A stretch of DNA of 64,000 bases from JBBTTE01 sp038064375. Its GTDB lineage: Bacteria; Patescibacteriota; Saccharimonadia; Saccharimonadales; UBA4665. The notes under the pieces are model-generated. The model saw only the letters and a program-made list of their open reading frames with translations. It did no database searches and was not told the origin of the DNA. Of this stretch, positions 49,613 to 57,965 are shown piece after piece (the first letter of the stretch is position 1; each line of letters begins with the position of its first letter). Where the stretch lies: contig JBBTTF010000004.1 in the NCBI GenBank assembly GCA_038064375.1, positions 68,658 to 132,657 on the forward strand. The letters are read 5' to 3'. The translations under genes and the position numbers were made by a program.

Positions 49613-50008
49613 CTAAGCCTCAGGCCAAATCTTAGCAGCCTCCAGCCGAATCATAGCCACAACCTCACTAGGCTCAACATTACTCTTAACCAGATAGTAC
49701 GCCGCGCCCAGATCCAAGGCCTTCTTGATAAGCTCAGGATCGTCATATGCTGACAACATTATTACCGGTATATCCTTGGTCTTGGGGTTGATCTTGAGAT
49801 CCTTGAGAGTTGCGATACCATCAAAGTTGGGCATCATGACGTCAAGGATAACTATATCCGGCGGATTGTTAAGAATAGTCTCCCTGACCAGAGTTCCGTC
49901 GTAGGCCGAGCTGACTCGGAACCCTGCCCTCTCAAAAGCGTTCTCATACATTCGCCGGATTGGTGGATCGTCTTCTACTAAGAGAACTTTAATTGGTATA
50001 TCGCTCAT
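49613..50008 (-). CDS. Single-domain response regulator
   Basis: 131 aa, a complete stand-alone receiver: VEDDPP, phosphoacceptor Asp56 in IVILDVMMPN, MLSAYDD and YYLVKSN. There is no output domain. TAGACT (50016-50021) lies 7 nt before the ATG, so the message is probably leaderless. It lies 24 nt upstream-separated from the umuC stop on the same strand, but the promoter suggests an independent unit. No adjacent kinase. Confidence 0.92.
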   Translation of the reverse strand: MSDIPIKVLLVEDDPPIRRMYENAFERAGFRVSSAYDGTLVRETILNNPPDIVILDVMMPNFDGIATLKDLKINPKTKDIPVIMLSAYDDPELIKKALDLGAAYYLVKSNVEPSEVVAMIRLEAAKIWPEA

Positions 50009-50032
50009 ATTATTTAGTCTACAACTCTAGGT

Positions 50033-51322
50033 CTAAGCCGTAAATGCCACAGGCAATTCATCCCAGTCGGTAGTGTAATGTGGACTGCACAACTCCCTCT
50101 TAGGCCGCCAGTTACCGCTCAGATCCTCAGCCGCATACCGAACCGTATGTTGCCCGTAGCGCCCATTGAGGTCATCTAGGGCTTGCAGACGGGCCTGAGA
50201 CGCTTGGTGGGCGGCCACGTCGACATCGCCAAACAGATCGGCTTGTAGTCTGTCATGACCTACAAAGTCATATAGCAAGATATTGGCCCGATGATACTTA
50301 GATGCCGGATTAAAAAGCTCCAAAGCGGCTTGCACCAATTGCGAAGTAATCTGCCCTGTATCAGCCGTCGGCGTGCCAAATCTGATCGACTGACTGAGAT
50401 ATTGATAATTAGGATGGTGTCGATTGGTGTTGAGGCTCACCACAGCGCTCCTAGCCAGTAGACCATCCTGTCTAAGGTAGTTGGCGGCTCGAGCTCCCAG
50501 TGTGGCCAAGGAGGCCTCTATGACGTGGAACTGATTGGTATCCTCGCCAAAGGTGCGGCCCTTCATGATGGTCTGGCGCACCTTGCCAAACCGCTCCAAG
50601 GGATGACAGGCCACGCCGTTGAGCTCGGCAATCAACTGCTTGCCATGGACGCCCATTAACTGATTAGCATGCTGCGGCCTCAGTTGCGATAACTGAAAGG
50701 CGTTAAACACGCCCTCGGCCTTGAGCTTGGGCGCCAACCGCCGGCCAATACCCCAGATATCCTTGATCGGTGTGTTAGCTAGATAGGCTTCTCTCTCAGT
50801 TGAGGAGTGCTCAAACAGGTCTTCTGCGCCACCAGAGTTAGGGTTCTTCTTGGCGTGCTCGCTGGCCAGCTTGGCGAGGGTCTTGGTGGGGGCGATTCCG
50901 ACAGAGGTAGGAATGCCAACTTCTCTTAGTAGTCGCTTGCGTGCCGCCCTTCCCCATTGATAATAATTGTCGATATCTAGAGCTTGCAGATCGAGGAAGG
51001 ACTCATCGACGGAGTAGATCTCGGTGCGTGGCGTAATCCCCGTCAGGACAGAGGTGATCCGCTGTGAGATATCACCGTACAGCTCAAAGTTGGCGCTAAA
51101 CTGCTTAACGCCCTGTTGCCTAAAGAGATCGCGGAACTTAAAAGCGGGCGCGCCCATCGGTATGCCTAGGGCCTTGGCCTCGTTGCTGCGCGATATTACG
51201 CAGCCATCATTGCTACTAAGCACCACCACGGGTCGGCCTACTAGAGCCGGCTGGAACAGTCTCTCGCAGCTCACAAAGAAGTTGTTGCAGTCGATAAGGG
51301 CGAAGACCGGTGGCCTTGTCAT
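50033..51322 (-). CDS. umuC: Y-family DNA polymerase (UmuC)
   Basis: Error-prone translesion polymerase. 429 aa. ALIDCNNFFVSCERLFQP (first catalytic Asp), VVLSSNDGCVISRSNEAKALGI, IYSVDESFLDLQAL (acidic Asp/Glu pair) and the helix-hairpin-helix IKDIWGIGRRLAPKL are typical of UmuC rather than DinB. The little-finger domain follows. It overlaps umuD by 4 nt (ATGA), so the two are translationally coupled. It would need a UmuD' dimer, supplied by the upstream gene in a form that seems not to require cleavage. Confidence 0.94.
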   Translation of the reverse strand: MTRPPVFALIDCNNFFVSCERLFQPALVGRPVVVLSSNDGCVISRSNEAKALGIPMGAPAFKFRDLFRQQGVKQFSANFELYGDISQRITSVLTGITPRTEIYSVDESFLDLQALDIDNYYQWGRAARKRLLREVGIPTSVGIAPTKTLAKLASEHAKKNPNSGGAEDLFEHSSTEREAYLANTPIKDIWGIGRRLAPKLKAEGVFNAFQLSQLRPQHANQLMGVHGKQLIAELNGVACHPLERFGKVRQTIMKGRTFGEDTNQFHVIEASLATLGARAANYLRQDGLLARSAVVSLNTNRHHPNYQYLSQSIRFGTPTADTGQITSQLVQAALELFNPASKYHRANILLYDFVGHDRLQADLFGDVDVAAHQASQARLQALDDLNGRYGQHTVRYAAEDLSGNWRPKRELCSPHYTTDWDELPVAFTA

Positions 51323-51654
51323 GATCGGTATTGGTGAATGATAGAGGTCACGACGCCCCAGACCTGATCCTCTGGATTGAGGTGGTTGTGCCGACAGATG
51401 GTCGAGCCCTCAACCCGCCACGCCACGACTAGATCTGTATCTCGTGGCGTCACGGCGCGGTCAATCACGGCTACGTCGCCGTCATAGATGCCTTGATCAG
51501 TCAGGGCGTGCCCCGCCAGCCTAAACAGATAGGTGCTGCTCGGCCGCTTAACTAGCAGCTGATTGATATCTAGTGCTAGTCGCTGTCCTTGCCCTCGTTG
51601 ATCTAGGGCTGGGTTTGGAAAGCCGGTGTGAACTGATACTCCATCGTCGTTCAT
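51319..51654 (-). CDS. umuD: UmuD'-like polymerase V accessory protein lacking the catalytic Ser/Lys
   Basis: 111 aa, LexA/UmuD S24 fold. It aligns with UmuD from the cleavage site on: TGFPNPALD stands where the usual Cys-Gly-FPSPA site lies, followed by DINQLLVKRPSSTYLFRLAGHALTD. The active-site Ser position (SMxD) is Ala50 (HALTD), and the Lys position is Cys87 (STICRH). Only about 10 residues precede the old cleavage point, against about 24 in E. coli UmuD. About 19 residues before the C-terminal VWGVV are deleted. It should act as ready-made UmuD'. It overlaps both neighbours by 4 nt. Confidence 0.85.
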   Translation of the reverse strand: MNDDGVSVHTGFPNPALDQRGQGQRLALDINQLLVKRPSSTYLFRLAGHALTDQGIYDGDVAVIDRAVTPRDTDLVVAWRVEGSTICRHNHLNPEDQVWGVVTSIIHQYRS

Positions 51655-51923
51655 GCTGCCGCCTTCATGCCAACTAGTGTCCAGTGGTTGTCGTTGTCGA
51701 CACGTAGGCGGTATTGGTTCTGGCCGTCGCTCATGTCGAATAGTCGGATTAGTTGTTGGCCTTTTTGGACGAGGTAGCGCATGCCGGATTCACCAAAGGT
51801 GTATTCTTGCCCGTCCATTACCATGCGGCGCGGGTAGCTTTCTAGCCGTTCGCTGCCCTTTTGTCCTCGGAAATATACGGCAGTTATCTCAATAGTTTGG
51901 TCGTCAAAATTAGCAATTTTCAT
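51651..51923 (-). CDS. Hypothetical protein, first gene of the umu operon
   Basis: 90 aa, not recognised. Beta-rich and soluble-looking, with a basic stretch (YFRGQKGSERLESYPRR) and no Cys or catalytic pattern. The start at 51923 has AGGAG about 10 nt upstream; an in-frame TTG 9 nt earlier is less likely. The stop overlaps the umuD start (ATGA), so it is coupled to umuD-umuC and could be an accessory or regulator of the polymerase. Confidence 0.65.
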   Translation of the reverse strand: MKIANFDDQTIEITAVYFRGQKGSERLESYPRRMVMDGQEYTFGESGMRYLVQKGQQLIRLFDMSDGQNQYRLRVDNDNHWTLVGMKAAA

Positions 51924-52232
51924 AGTCTTCAAGCTCCTGTTTGACCCCTGTCGGGATCAGATTTTTAATAATTAAGAGAGACTGGCGATCTGTTGTCAGA
52001 TGTCAGTGAACGGGTTTGAGTTGGAGCTTACAGCGAGGTTTGCGCTACCGTTCTAGGGCTTACCGTTTAGCTGTGAACTGAGATTGAAGATTGGAGAAGC
52101 AGTGACCGGAGTGTACCTTCCATGATATAAGTCTGTGAAGTAAATGCTCGGCAAGTCCTCACATGGCTGAGCCTAATTATACTCCATCATGTCAAGATTG
52201 CTTGTGCTTATTTGTTGGTTTTTGGCGCCGCG
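51924..52232 (-). promoter_or_regulatory. Long leader and promoter region of the umu operon
   Basis: No gene in about 310 nt. On the minus strand a TATAAT (52176-52181) has a TTGACA (52190-52195) only 8 bp away, too close for one promoter; a different -35 or an activator is needed. The start codon at 51923 lies about 250 nt downstream, an unusually long leader here. It contains two direct repeats TACCGTT (plus-strand sense) at 52046-52052 and 52061-52067, 15 bp apart, which could be an operator. No standard LexA box was found. Confidence 0.4.
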
Positions 52233-52640
52233 CTAGCTGACGGTGTTGAGGAAGTCGACCAATTGATACGGTGTCATCTCGGCCTTGATCAAGAAGCCGT
52301 CGGCCTGCTTTTCGATGTCGGCGCGAACGTCGTCGCGTTGCTCCAGATTGGTGGTGATAATAATCTTGGCGTTGATCTGTGGAACGCGGGCTGGATCTCT
52401 GAGCGCTCTCAGAATCTCGATTCCGGACAAGTTGGGGATCATCAGGTCAAGCAAGATGATGTCGTAGTTGTTGGTTTGGGCCTCCTTGAGGGCTTCTTCG
52501 CCGTCGGCTACTACTGTGACTTTGTAGCCGTTCTTGGTTAGGGCGCGGCCGTATAGTTCGCTGATAAAGTGCTCATCCTCAATGCAGAGGACGGTTCGGC
52601 CAGCTGCTGGGGCTGCGGGAGTGACTTGTGCTGGTTCCAT
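52233..52640 (-). CDS. Single-domain response regulator
   Basis: 135 aa. A Pro/Ala-rich N-terminus of about 14 residues, then a complete receiver (IEDEH, phosphoacceptor Asp65 in IILLDLMIPN, ITTN, FLIKAE). There is no output domain. The start is the ATG at 52640; TAAAGT (52648-52653) lies 7 nt upstream, again the leaderless spacing, and an in-frame TTG at 52646 is less likely. It lies 20 nt after the kinase gene on the same strand and is its likely partner. Confidence 0.9.
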   Translation of the reverse strand: MEPAQVTPAAPAAGRTVLCIEDEHFISELYGRALTKNGYKVTVVADGEEALKEAQTNNYDIILLDLMIPNLSGIEILRALRDPARVPQINAKIIITTNLEQRDDVRADIEKQADGFLIKAEMTPYQLVDFLNTVS

Positions 52641-52660
52641 AATCAATACTTTACCATGAG

Positions 52661-54199
52661 TTAACGCCTGTAGAGGGAGTGGTTCTTAATCCAGCCGTGA
52701 GCGCCGCGGGTGATTTCGAAGTCGTTGGGCTTTTGGTTCTTGCCTAGCTTGTCATAAGGCAATAAGGTGAAGCCGAAGGTACTGCCCTGACCCTCGTGGC
52801 TCTTAACCGTTATAGTGCCGCCGTGGGCTGTCACAATCGCTTTGGCGAGGTATAGGCCTAGGCCGGTGCCGCCGATCTGGGCGCGGTTGCGGTGATCGCG
52901 GTAGAACTTGCTAAACAGATTGGGCAGGATGCTGCTTGAGATTCCCAGCCCAAAGTCTTGGACGGTTGTCTCTACCAGACCTTCCGGATTGAGGAAGGTT
53001 TTGATCTCGATGGTTTTGCTGGTGCCGCTGTACTTGATGGCGTTGTCGACGAGGTTGTTAACTACTTCTCGGATGCTTAACTTATCTATTGCAACCGGTG
53101 GCAAATCCTTGGCAAAGCTGCACTTGAGGCTGATGTCGCGGACTTTGGCGCGCAGACTGAGCATCTCAATCGAACTCTTGAGTGTGGTGCTCCAGTCTTC
53201 GGAGTGGAGCTTGAGTTCTAGTTGGTCGTTGTCGACGCGGGCGACGTTGAGGATGTTGTTGACGAAGGCGGTTAGCTGTTCGGCCTGGGCATTCATCTTC
53301 ATCATAAAGCCTTTTAGCTCTGGGTCGTCGATGTTCTTGCCAAGTTCGTCCTCAAAGACCTCGATATAGCCCCTGAGCAGCGTGAGTGGTGTTCTGAGCT
53401 CATGGACACTGAGAGCAATGAAGCTGACGGCTTGGTCGTCTTGGCTGTACTCCTTGGTGTGGTCGAATAGCACGAGCATGGTTTCGTTGTGCTCGGGATT
53501 ATTGCGGTTGTAGTAGGCTGCTAGATCAAACAATCTGGTCGGGTGATCATCGCGGACGTTGAGCCTTACCCTTTCCCAGCTAGAAACGGCTGTGGCGCTC
53601 TTGACCTTCGAGGTTTTGAGCCACTTATCAAAGGTCTCCTCGCTTGGGAATGACATGTCGATCACCATGTAGACGTTCTTGCCTACCATCTCCTCTACGG
53701 TTAGTCCGACGTAGGCGGCGGCGGCTGGGTTAGCAAATCTGATTGTCTCCGTCTCGTCGAGCATTACCATCGGTAGTGGTAAGTTTTGGGCGATGAAGTT
53801 GTGGTGCAGGTCGCCGGAGAGTAGTTCCATCTCGGCTTCGGCCTGATTAGAAATGTTGATTAGTTGATAGATCTGATTGACCAGACTGATTACGAGCTCG
53901 CGGCCCATTCTAACTTCGTCAAAAGTTGGCGCAGTGGCACCGTGCTCTGCTGGACTGAGGTGAAGCACGGTTTGCCATAGAGCTCGCATCGGCTCGACTA
54001 CCCTACTGCTAACAATGTTCACGCCGATTAAAGCAGCGATGCTGCTGAGCGAAAGAGTTATTAAGGCGCTCTCTGTAATGCCAAGATTGGTGGATGCCAA
54101 TAAACCGCCAATAATTAAGATAGCGATGATGTTTTGAATCACCACCATGGCAAGCAGGTGCAGTCTGACTTGGCTGCGGAGTTCGTCTAATCGGTCCAT
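52661..54199 (-). CDS. Membrane histidine kinase with PAS domain
   Basis: 512 aa. Two membrane segments near the N-terminus (residues 14-60), a HAMP-like linker, a PAS domain (about 140-245, MVMLDETETIRFANPAAAAYVG) and the kinase core with His266 in SVHELRTPLTLLRGY, N-box VNNLVDNAIKYSGTS, DFGLGIS and GGTGLGLYLAKAIVTAHGG. No large extracytoplasmic sensor is present, so it probably senses something at the membrane or in the cytoplasm. It is cotranscribed with the 52233 receiver and starts 4 nt after the DUF3048 gene. Confidence 0.95.
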   Translation of the reverse strand: MDRLDELRSQVRLHLLAMVVIQNIIAILIIGGLLASTNLGITESALITLSLSSIAALIGVNIVSSRVVEPMRALWQTVLHLSPAEHGATAPTFDEVRMGRELVISLVNQIYQLINISNQAEAEMELLSGDLHHNFIAQNLPLPMVMLDETETIRFANPAAAAYVGLTVEEMVGKNVYMVIDMSFPSEETFDKWLKTSKVKSATAVSSWERVRLNVRDDHPTRLFDLAAYYNRNNPEHNETMLVLFDHTKEYSQDDQAVSFIALSVHELRTPLTLLRGYIEVFEDELGKNIDDPELKGFMMKMNAQAEQLTAFVNNILNVARVDNDQLELKLHSEDWSTTLKSSIEMLSLRAKVRDISLKCSFAKDLPPVAIDKLSIREVVNNLVDNAIKYSGTSKTIEIKTFLNPEGLVETTVQDFGLGISSSILPNLFSKFYRDHRNRAQIGGTGLGLYLAKAIVTAHGGTITVKSHEGQGSTFGFTLLPYDKLGKNQKPNDFEITRGAHGWIKNHSLYRR

Positions 54200-54203
54200 T
54201 GTC

Positions 54204-55391
54204 TTATGGTGCGTAAGTGACTTTACTGGATAGGCTAACGGCTGTTAGCCACGTTTGGCCGGGATTGAGAGGGATTGGTTTGCCAGCGGCATCGGTGAAT
54301 GTTATCTGGCTTTTCTCGCTGATCTTGGTCCATTGTCCGGTAGTCACGGCGCCGTCTTGGAAGATATAGACTGGCCCGCTACCGATAGTGGCGTAATCCG
54401 AGTGAACGCCGTCGCTCTTGATGCCGTAAGGAATAATCATGGCGACAACCACGTTGGGGCTGATTTGGGCGTTGGTGTTGGCATCGATATGAGCTGCCCC
54501 GCCCTCGACTCGATTGTAGGTGTTGTTGGCGGCCACATAGTCGTAATGAACGTTATAAAGTGGGCCAGATAGAGCCAGATCAACAGTCTTGGCTGTTGGT
54601 ACTTTGACAGGTGCAGGCTTTTTGCGGATAAAACTCGTGTAGGTGCTGCTGGTGTAGCCTTTGGCAGCCTGTAGCTGTATCAGTGTATCGATGGCGGTGT
54701 AGACGTTGTGTGGTGCTGCTCGGCTGCTAACACGGTGGTATGACCCGCTGTTGCCAAATTGGTCTAGATCTTTGACTCCCCAGATCTTGATGTCTTGTAG
54801 AGCCTCTGGGCTACCACCAACATGAGCGTAGCCGGCGTCAAAGCCAAGTGCCCACTGCAAATAATATGGTCGAGCGCTACGGATTGGGCCGACATCTGCC
54901 GGATTGTTGTCTTGATAAAGTGCTAAGAAACGAGTAATACCGCCTTCGGCAATCGCTTCAAACACGACGCTTGCCTGACTGAGGCCCGACTGAGGCCTTG
55001 AATCAAGGCTGTTCTCGATCATTACACCCGTTACAGCTCGTTGATTGATTGCTGGATCGACTTGCATGCCGCTTAGATTAGAGGCCACTGTCTTTGGCGC
55101 TGGCGGTGTTACGACTTTTTTGACCTTTTGAGCTACTGGTGCTGGCTTACTCTGATGCGTTAGAGCATAGACTGTACCGAGCGAGCCAATTAGCAGTACA
55201 ACACCGGCAATGGCAAGCCATTCTTTTTTGCTGGGCGGCCAGCTAATATGTAGTTTTTGTCGCCATCCTGACTTGGTGCTTGGAGTTTGTGATCCAAGCG
55301 GTGTTGGCTGACTATCTTGAGTTACAACTTTGGATATTTGCTCGGCAGCTACTTCGTCAGGAGTACGAAACCTGTTTGTTTCGTTGTCCAT
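54204..55391 (-). CDS. DUF3048 (YerB-like) membrane-anchored protein
   Basis: 395 aa. A cytoplasmic N-terminus of about 60 residues, one membrane segment (LAIAGVVLLIGSLGTVYAL) and two DUF3048 domains outside. Recognisable features are MIENSLDSRPQSGLSQASVVFEAIAEGGITRFLALYQ, VGPIRSARPYYLQWA and the C-terminal NPGQTWLTAVS. The function in other bacteria is unknown. TATAAT (55398-55403) ends 6 nt before the ATG, giving a leaderless transcript that probably continues into the kinase gene 4 nt downstream. Confidence 0.88.
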   Translation of the reverse strand: MDNETNRFRTPDEVAAEQISKVVTQDSQPTPLGSQTPSTKSGWRQKLHISWPPSKKEWLAIAGVVLLIGSLGTVYALTHQSKPAPVAQKVKKVVTPPAPKTVASNLSGMQVDPAINQRAVTGVMIENSLDSRPQSGLSQASVVFEAIAEGGITRFLALYQDNNPADVGPIRSARPYYLQWALGFDAGYAHVGGSPEALQDIKIWGVKDLDQFGNSGSYHRVSSRAAPHNVYTAIDTLIQLQAAKGYTSSTYTSFIRKKPAPVKVPTAKTVDLALSGPLYNVHYDYVAANNTYNRVEGGAAHIDANTNAQISPNVVVAMIIPYGIKSDGVHSDYATIGSGPVYIFQDGAVTTGQWTKISEKSQITFTDAAGKPIPLNPGQTWLTAVSLSSKVTYAP

Positions 55392-55433
55392 GCGCCTATT
55401 ATAACAACGCTTAAGCTAATTCGCTAGGGGGTG

Positions 55434-56861
55434 TTACAGATTGGCTAATTGGTCGTTGAGACGTGCTAGGCTGCGCTCTTTGCCGATGACGGCTAAGCTG
55501 TCGGCTAAGCTCGGGCTGGCAGCGGCTTGAGTGGTGGCGATTCTGATTAGACTAAACAGGATGGCTGGCTTTTGGCTGGTGGCTTCTAGGAGCTGGTTGA
55601 GCCTCTCGGTTAGGTCTTGGGCTGAGAAGTCGCTGGCTTCTAGGGCTGTCTTGGACTGCTCTAAGAGAGACTTTAGCTCGTCTTGAGGTAGCTTTTTGAG
55701 CTGTTTGTGACCACTTATAAGCTCTGGTTTGATCGGCAGATCCTTAAAGAAAAAGATAGTTAGCTCTGACAGTTCCGCAAAGAACTTAAGACGCTCCTGT
55801 ACCAGTCCTAGCACCTGTTTTTTGTAGGCATCGTCATAGGCTTGGGATTCATCTGGCCAATAGTTAGCGACTTGGTTGTAGAGATCGTCTAAGGCGAGCT
55901 CTCGGATGTAGCTGCCGTTCATCCAGAGCAAGCGTCTCTCGTCAAAGTGTGCCCCGCTCCGTCCGACGCGGCTTAGGCTGAACTTGCTGATGAGTTCTTG
56001 GCGGCTGAAGACTTCTTGCTCGGTACCGTCGTTCCAACCAAGGCTGGCGATAAAGTTCACCAAAGCTTCCGGCAAAAATCCGTCACGAATGTAGTCCAGT
56101 ACATCTTTGGCGCCGTCACGTTTGCTGAGCTTTTTGTTGCCTTCGGCTCCCATGATATGTGGCACAGTGGCCATGGTTGGCGGCTCTATCTCCAGTGCTT
56201 CGTATAGGTTGAGATAATTTGGGACACTGGCTACAAACTCTTGTCCGCGGATGATATGGCTGATCTCCATCTCGTTGTCATCAACGATGTGGGCGAAGTT
56301 GTAGGTTGGAAAGCCGTCAGATTTGATAAGTACAAAATCATCGATTACCTCTGGGCCGGTATTGAGATCGCCCATGACTTCGTCGTGCCATTGATAGTTT
56401 TTGGGGTCGGATTTGAACCTTAACGGCTGGCTACCGTCCCAACTCGGTGGATTATCTGGACGATGGTTGCGATACAAAAAAGGCTGCTTGGCTGCCTGCG
56501 CTTTTTCTCTGAAGGCCTGAACTTGTGCCGGAGTATATGGATCGGCGTAAGCACGGCCACTGTCGACTATCTTCTGGGCCCACTTTTTGTAAGTGTCTAG
56601 CCTTTCGCTTTGGGTATATGGTGCGAATGGCCCGCCAATGTCAGGACCTTCATCATAGTCCAGACCAAGCGCTCGTAAACTATTCATTAGATGTTGGCGT
56701 GCGCCCTGAACTTCGCGCTTCTGGTCAGTGTCCTCAAACCGCAGCACAAACTTGCCTTCGGCTTGCTTGGCTAGCAGCCACGCGAATAGTGCGGTTCTGA
56801 TGCCGCCAACATGCAAATAGCCAGTTGGACTGGGGGCAAAACGGGTTCGTACTGGCTTCAT
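55434..56861 (-). CDS. gltX: Glutamyl-tRNA synthetase
   Basis: Charges tRNA-Glu, and possibly tRNA-Gln if GatCAB is present elsewhere. 475 aa, class I. The HIGH motif is RFAPSPTGYLHVGG near the start, the KMSKS motif is KKLSKRDG (about residue 245), and the helical anticodon-binding half follows. The start at 56861 is supported by TATAAT (56869-56874) 7 nt upstream; two earlier in-frame starts overlap that box. The gene before it on this strand starts independently. Confidence 0.95.
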   Translation of the reverse strand: MKPVRTRFAPSPTGYLHVGGIRTALFAWLLAKQAEGKFVLRFEDTDQKREVQGARQHLMNSLRALGLDYDEGPDIGGPFAPYTQSERLDTYKKWAQKIVDSGRAYADPYTPAQVQAFREKAQAAKQPFLYRNHRPDNPPSWDGSQPLRFKSDPKNYQWHDEVMGDLNTGPEVIDDFVLIKSDGFPTYNFAHIVDDNEMEISHIIRGQEFVASVPNYLNLYEALEIEPPTMATVPHIMGAEGNKKLSKRDGAKDVLDYIRDGFLPEALVNFIASLGWNDGTEQEVFSRQELISKFSLSRVGRSGAHFDERRLLWMNGSYIRELALDDLYNQVANYWPDESQAYDDAYKKQVLGLVQERLKFFAELSELTIFFFKDLPIKPELISGHKQLKKLPQDELKSLLEQSKTALEASDFSAQDLTERLNQLLEATSQKPAILFSLIRIATTQAAASPSLADSLAVIGKERSLARLNDQLANL

Positions 56862-56897
56862 TACACTCATTATAGGAGAAAACAACTTACAGGGGAA

Positions 56898-57887
56898 TTA
56901 TAGTGAGCTAGCAAGGTCAATTAGCTGTCGATTGCCGAGTGAGCCGTTGGATTGAATTTGATACCAAATGCCGCTGTTGACCCAAGTTGCATTATGCTTG
57001 CCGTATATGTAGATCGTGCGACCGGCCGTCTCGATTGTCTCGTAATTGGCGTCCGTAGTTTTGACAAAAACGTCACGTAGAGCGGCGCTGTCCCAAGAAG
57101 TTTTCTTCTGGGTTATGGTATAGCCACGGTCGTCATTGCTATTACTGTTGAACTGAGTAGCGACTACGCCTTCGCTGTAGTTGAGCTTGCCAAGGCTGTA
57201 GCCCGCTGGCTTATAGGTTGGTAGGCTGGCATCAAAGCCAGCTTTGGCTGAGGCCATCTGTAGGCGTGCATTTGGAAGGTTCTGGGCCGTTACAAGACCT
57301 AGAGTAGTTACAGCCAAAACAATAGCTGCACCAATGCCAACACCGCGTTTGGCACGGCTGAGCTTGGGGTTTTTGATAGCTGGTTGTTCGTGGCTCGTGG
57401 CGTTCTGAAGTGCTTTCTCTAGTAGGTCAGCAGTTGTCGTTGCCTTGTGGCTCGCCGGACGGTGGCTGGCGGCGGCATGTTTGCGAGCATGGCTGACCTT
57501 AGACGCAGCCAATTGATCATAGGTGGTTATCTGCGGGTTAGTCGGTATGGTAGCTCCAAAACGACTGATTAACTTGCTTTTATGAACTTGCTTAGCATGC
57601 TGTAGACGCTTAGGATCAAGTTGTTTGACAGATTTGCTGACCACTATCTCGGCAGTCGCGCGCTTGGTGGCGACTGCTGTGCTCGAAGATTTGGTGCCAG
57701 CCTTAGGTTTTTTAACGGCGTGGCGCATTAAAGTTTTGGAAGATTCTGGGCGATGGGCAGCCGAACGAGCTATTGTCCTAGCTGGTCGGTGGACACCATC
57801 TAACAGAGAGCCAGTGTTGGCGTCGTAGCGTTTCCCGTTGATTTCGATAATATTGTTGTTTTTGCGCACGTATCTACCTGTCGGCAT
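56898..57887 (-). CDS. Membrane protein with basic cytoplasmic region and DUF4367-like exported domain
   Basis: 329 aa. The first 175 residues are a very basic, Lys/Arg/His/Ala-rich cytoplasmic region. One membrane segment follows (VGIGAAIVLAVTTLGLVTA, about 187-205), then an exported domain with PTYKPAGYSLGKLNYSEGV, YTITQKKTSWDSAAL and TIYIYGKHNATWVNSGIWYQIQ, the pattern of DUF4367-type domains. The role is unknown; anti-sigma-like or envelope functions have been proposed for such layouts. It is divergent from the PEGA gene. Confidence 0.72.
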   Translation of the reverse strand: MPTGRYVRKNNNIIEINGKRYDANTGSLLDGVHRPARTIARSAAHRPESSKTLMRHAVKKPKAGTKSSSTAVATKRATAEIVVSKSVKQLDPKRLQHAKQVHKSKLISRFGATIPTNPQITTYDQLAASKVSHARKHAAASHRPASHKATTTADLLEKALQNATSHEQPAIKNPKLSRAKRGVGIGAAIVLAVTTLGLVTAQNLPNARLQMASAKAGFDASLPTYKPAGYSLGKLNYSEGVVATQFNSNSNDDRGYTITQKKTSWDSAALRDVFVKTTDANYETIETAGRTIYIYGKHNATWVNSGIWYQIQSNGSLGNRQLIDLASSL

Positions 57888-57965
57888 AGCTTAAGCGATG
57901 TACACTCATCTTAAACCCTCTTGTGGTTCGAGGCAAGTGTAGTTCATACTATTGGTACACATTAT

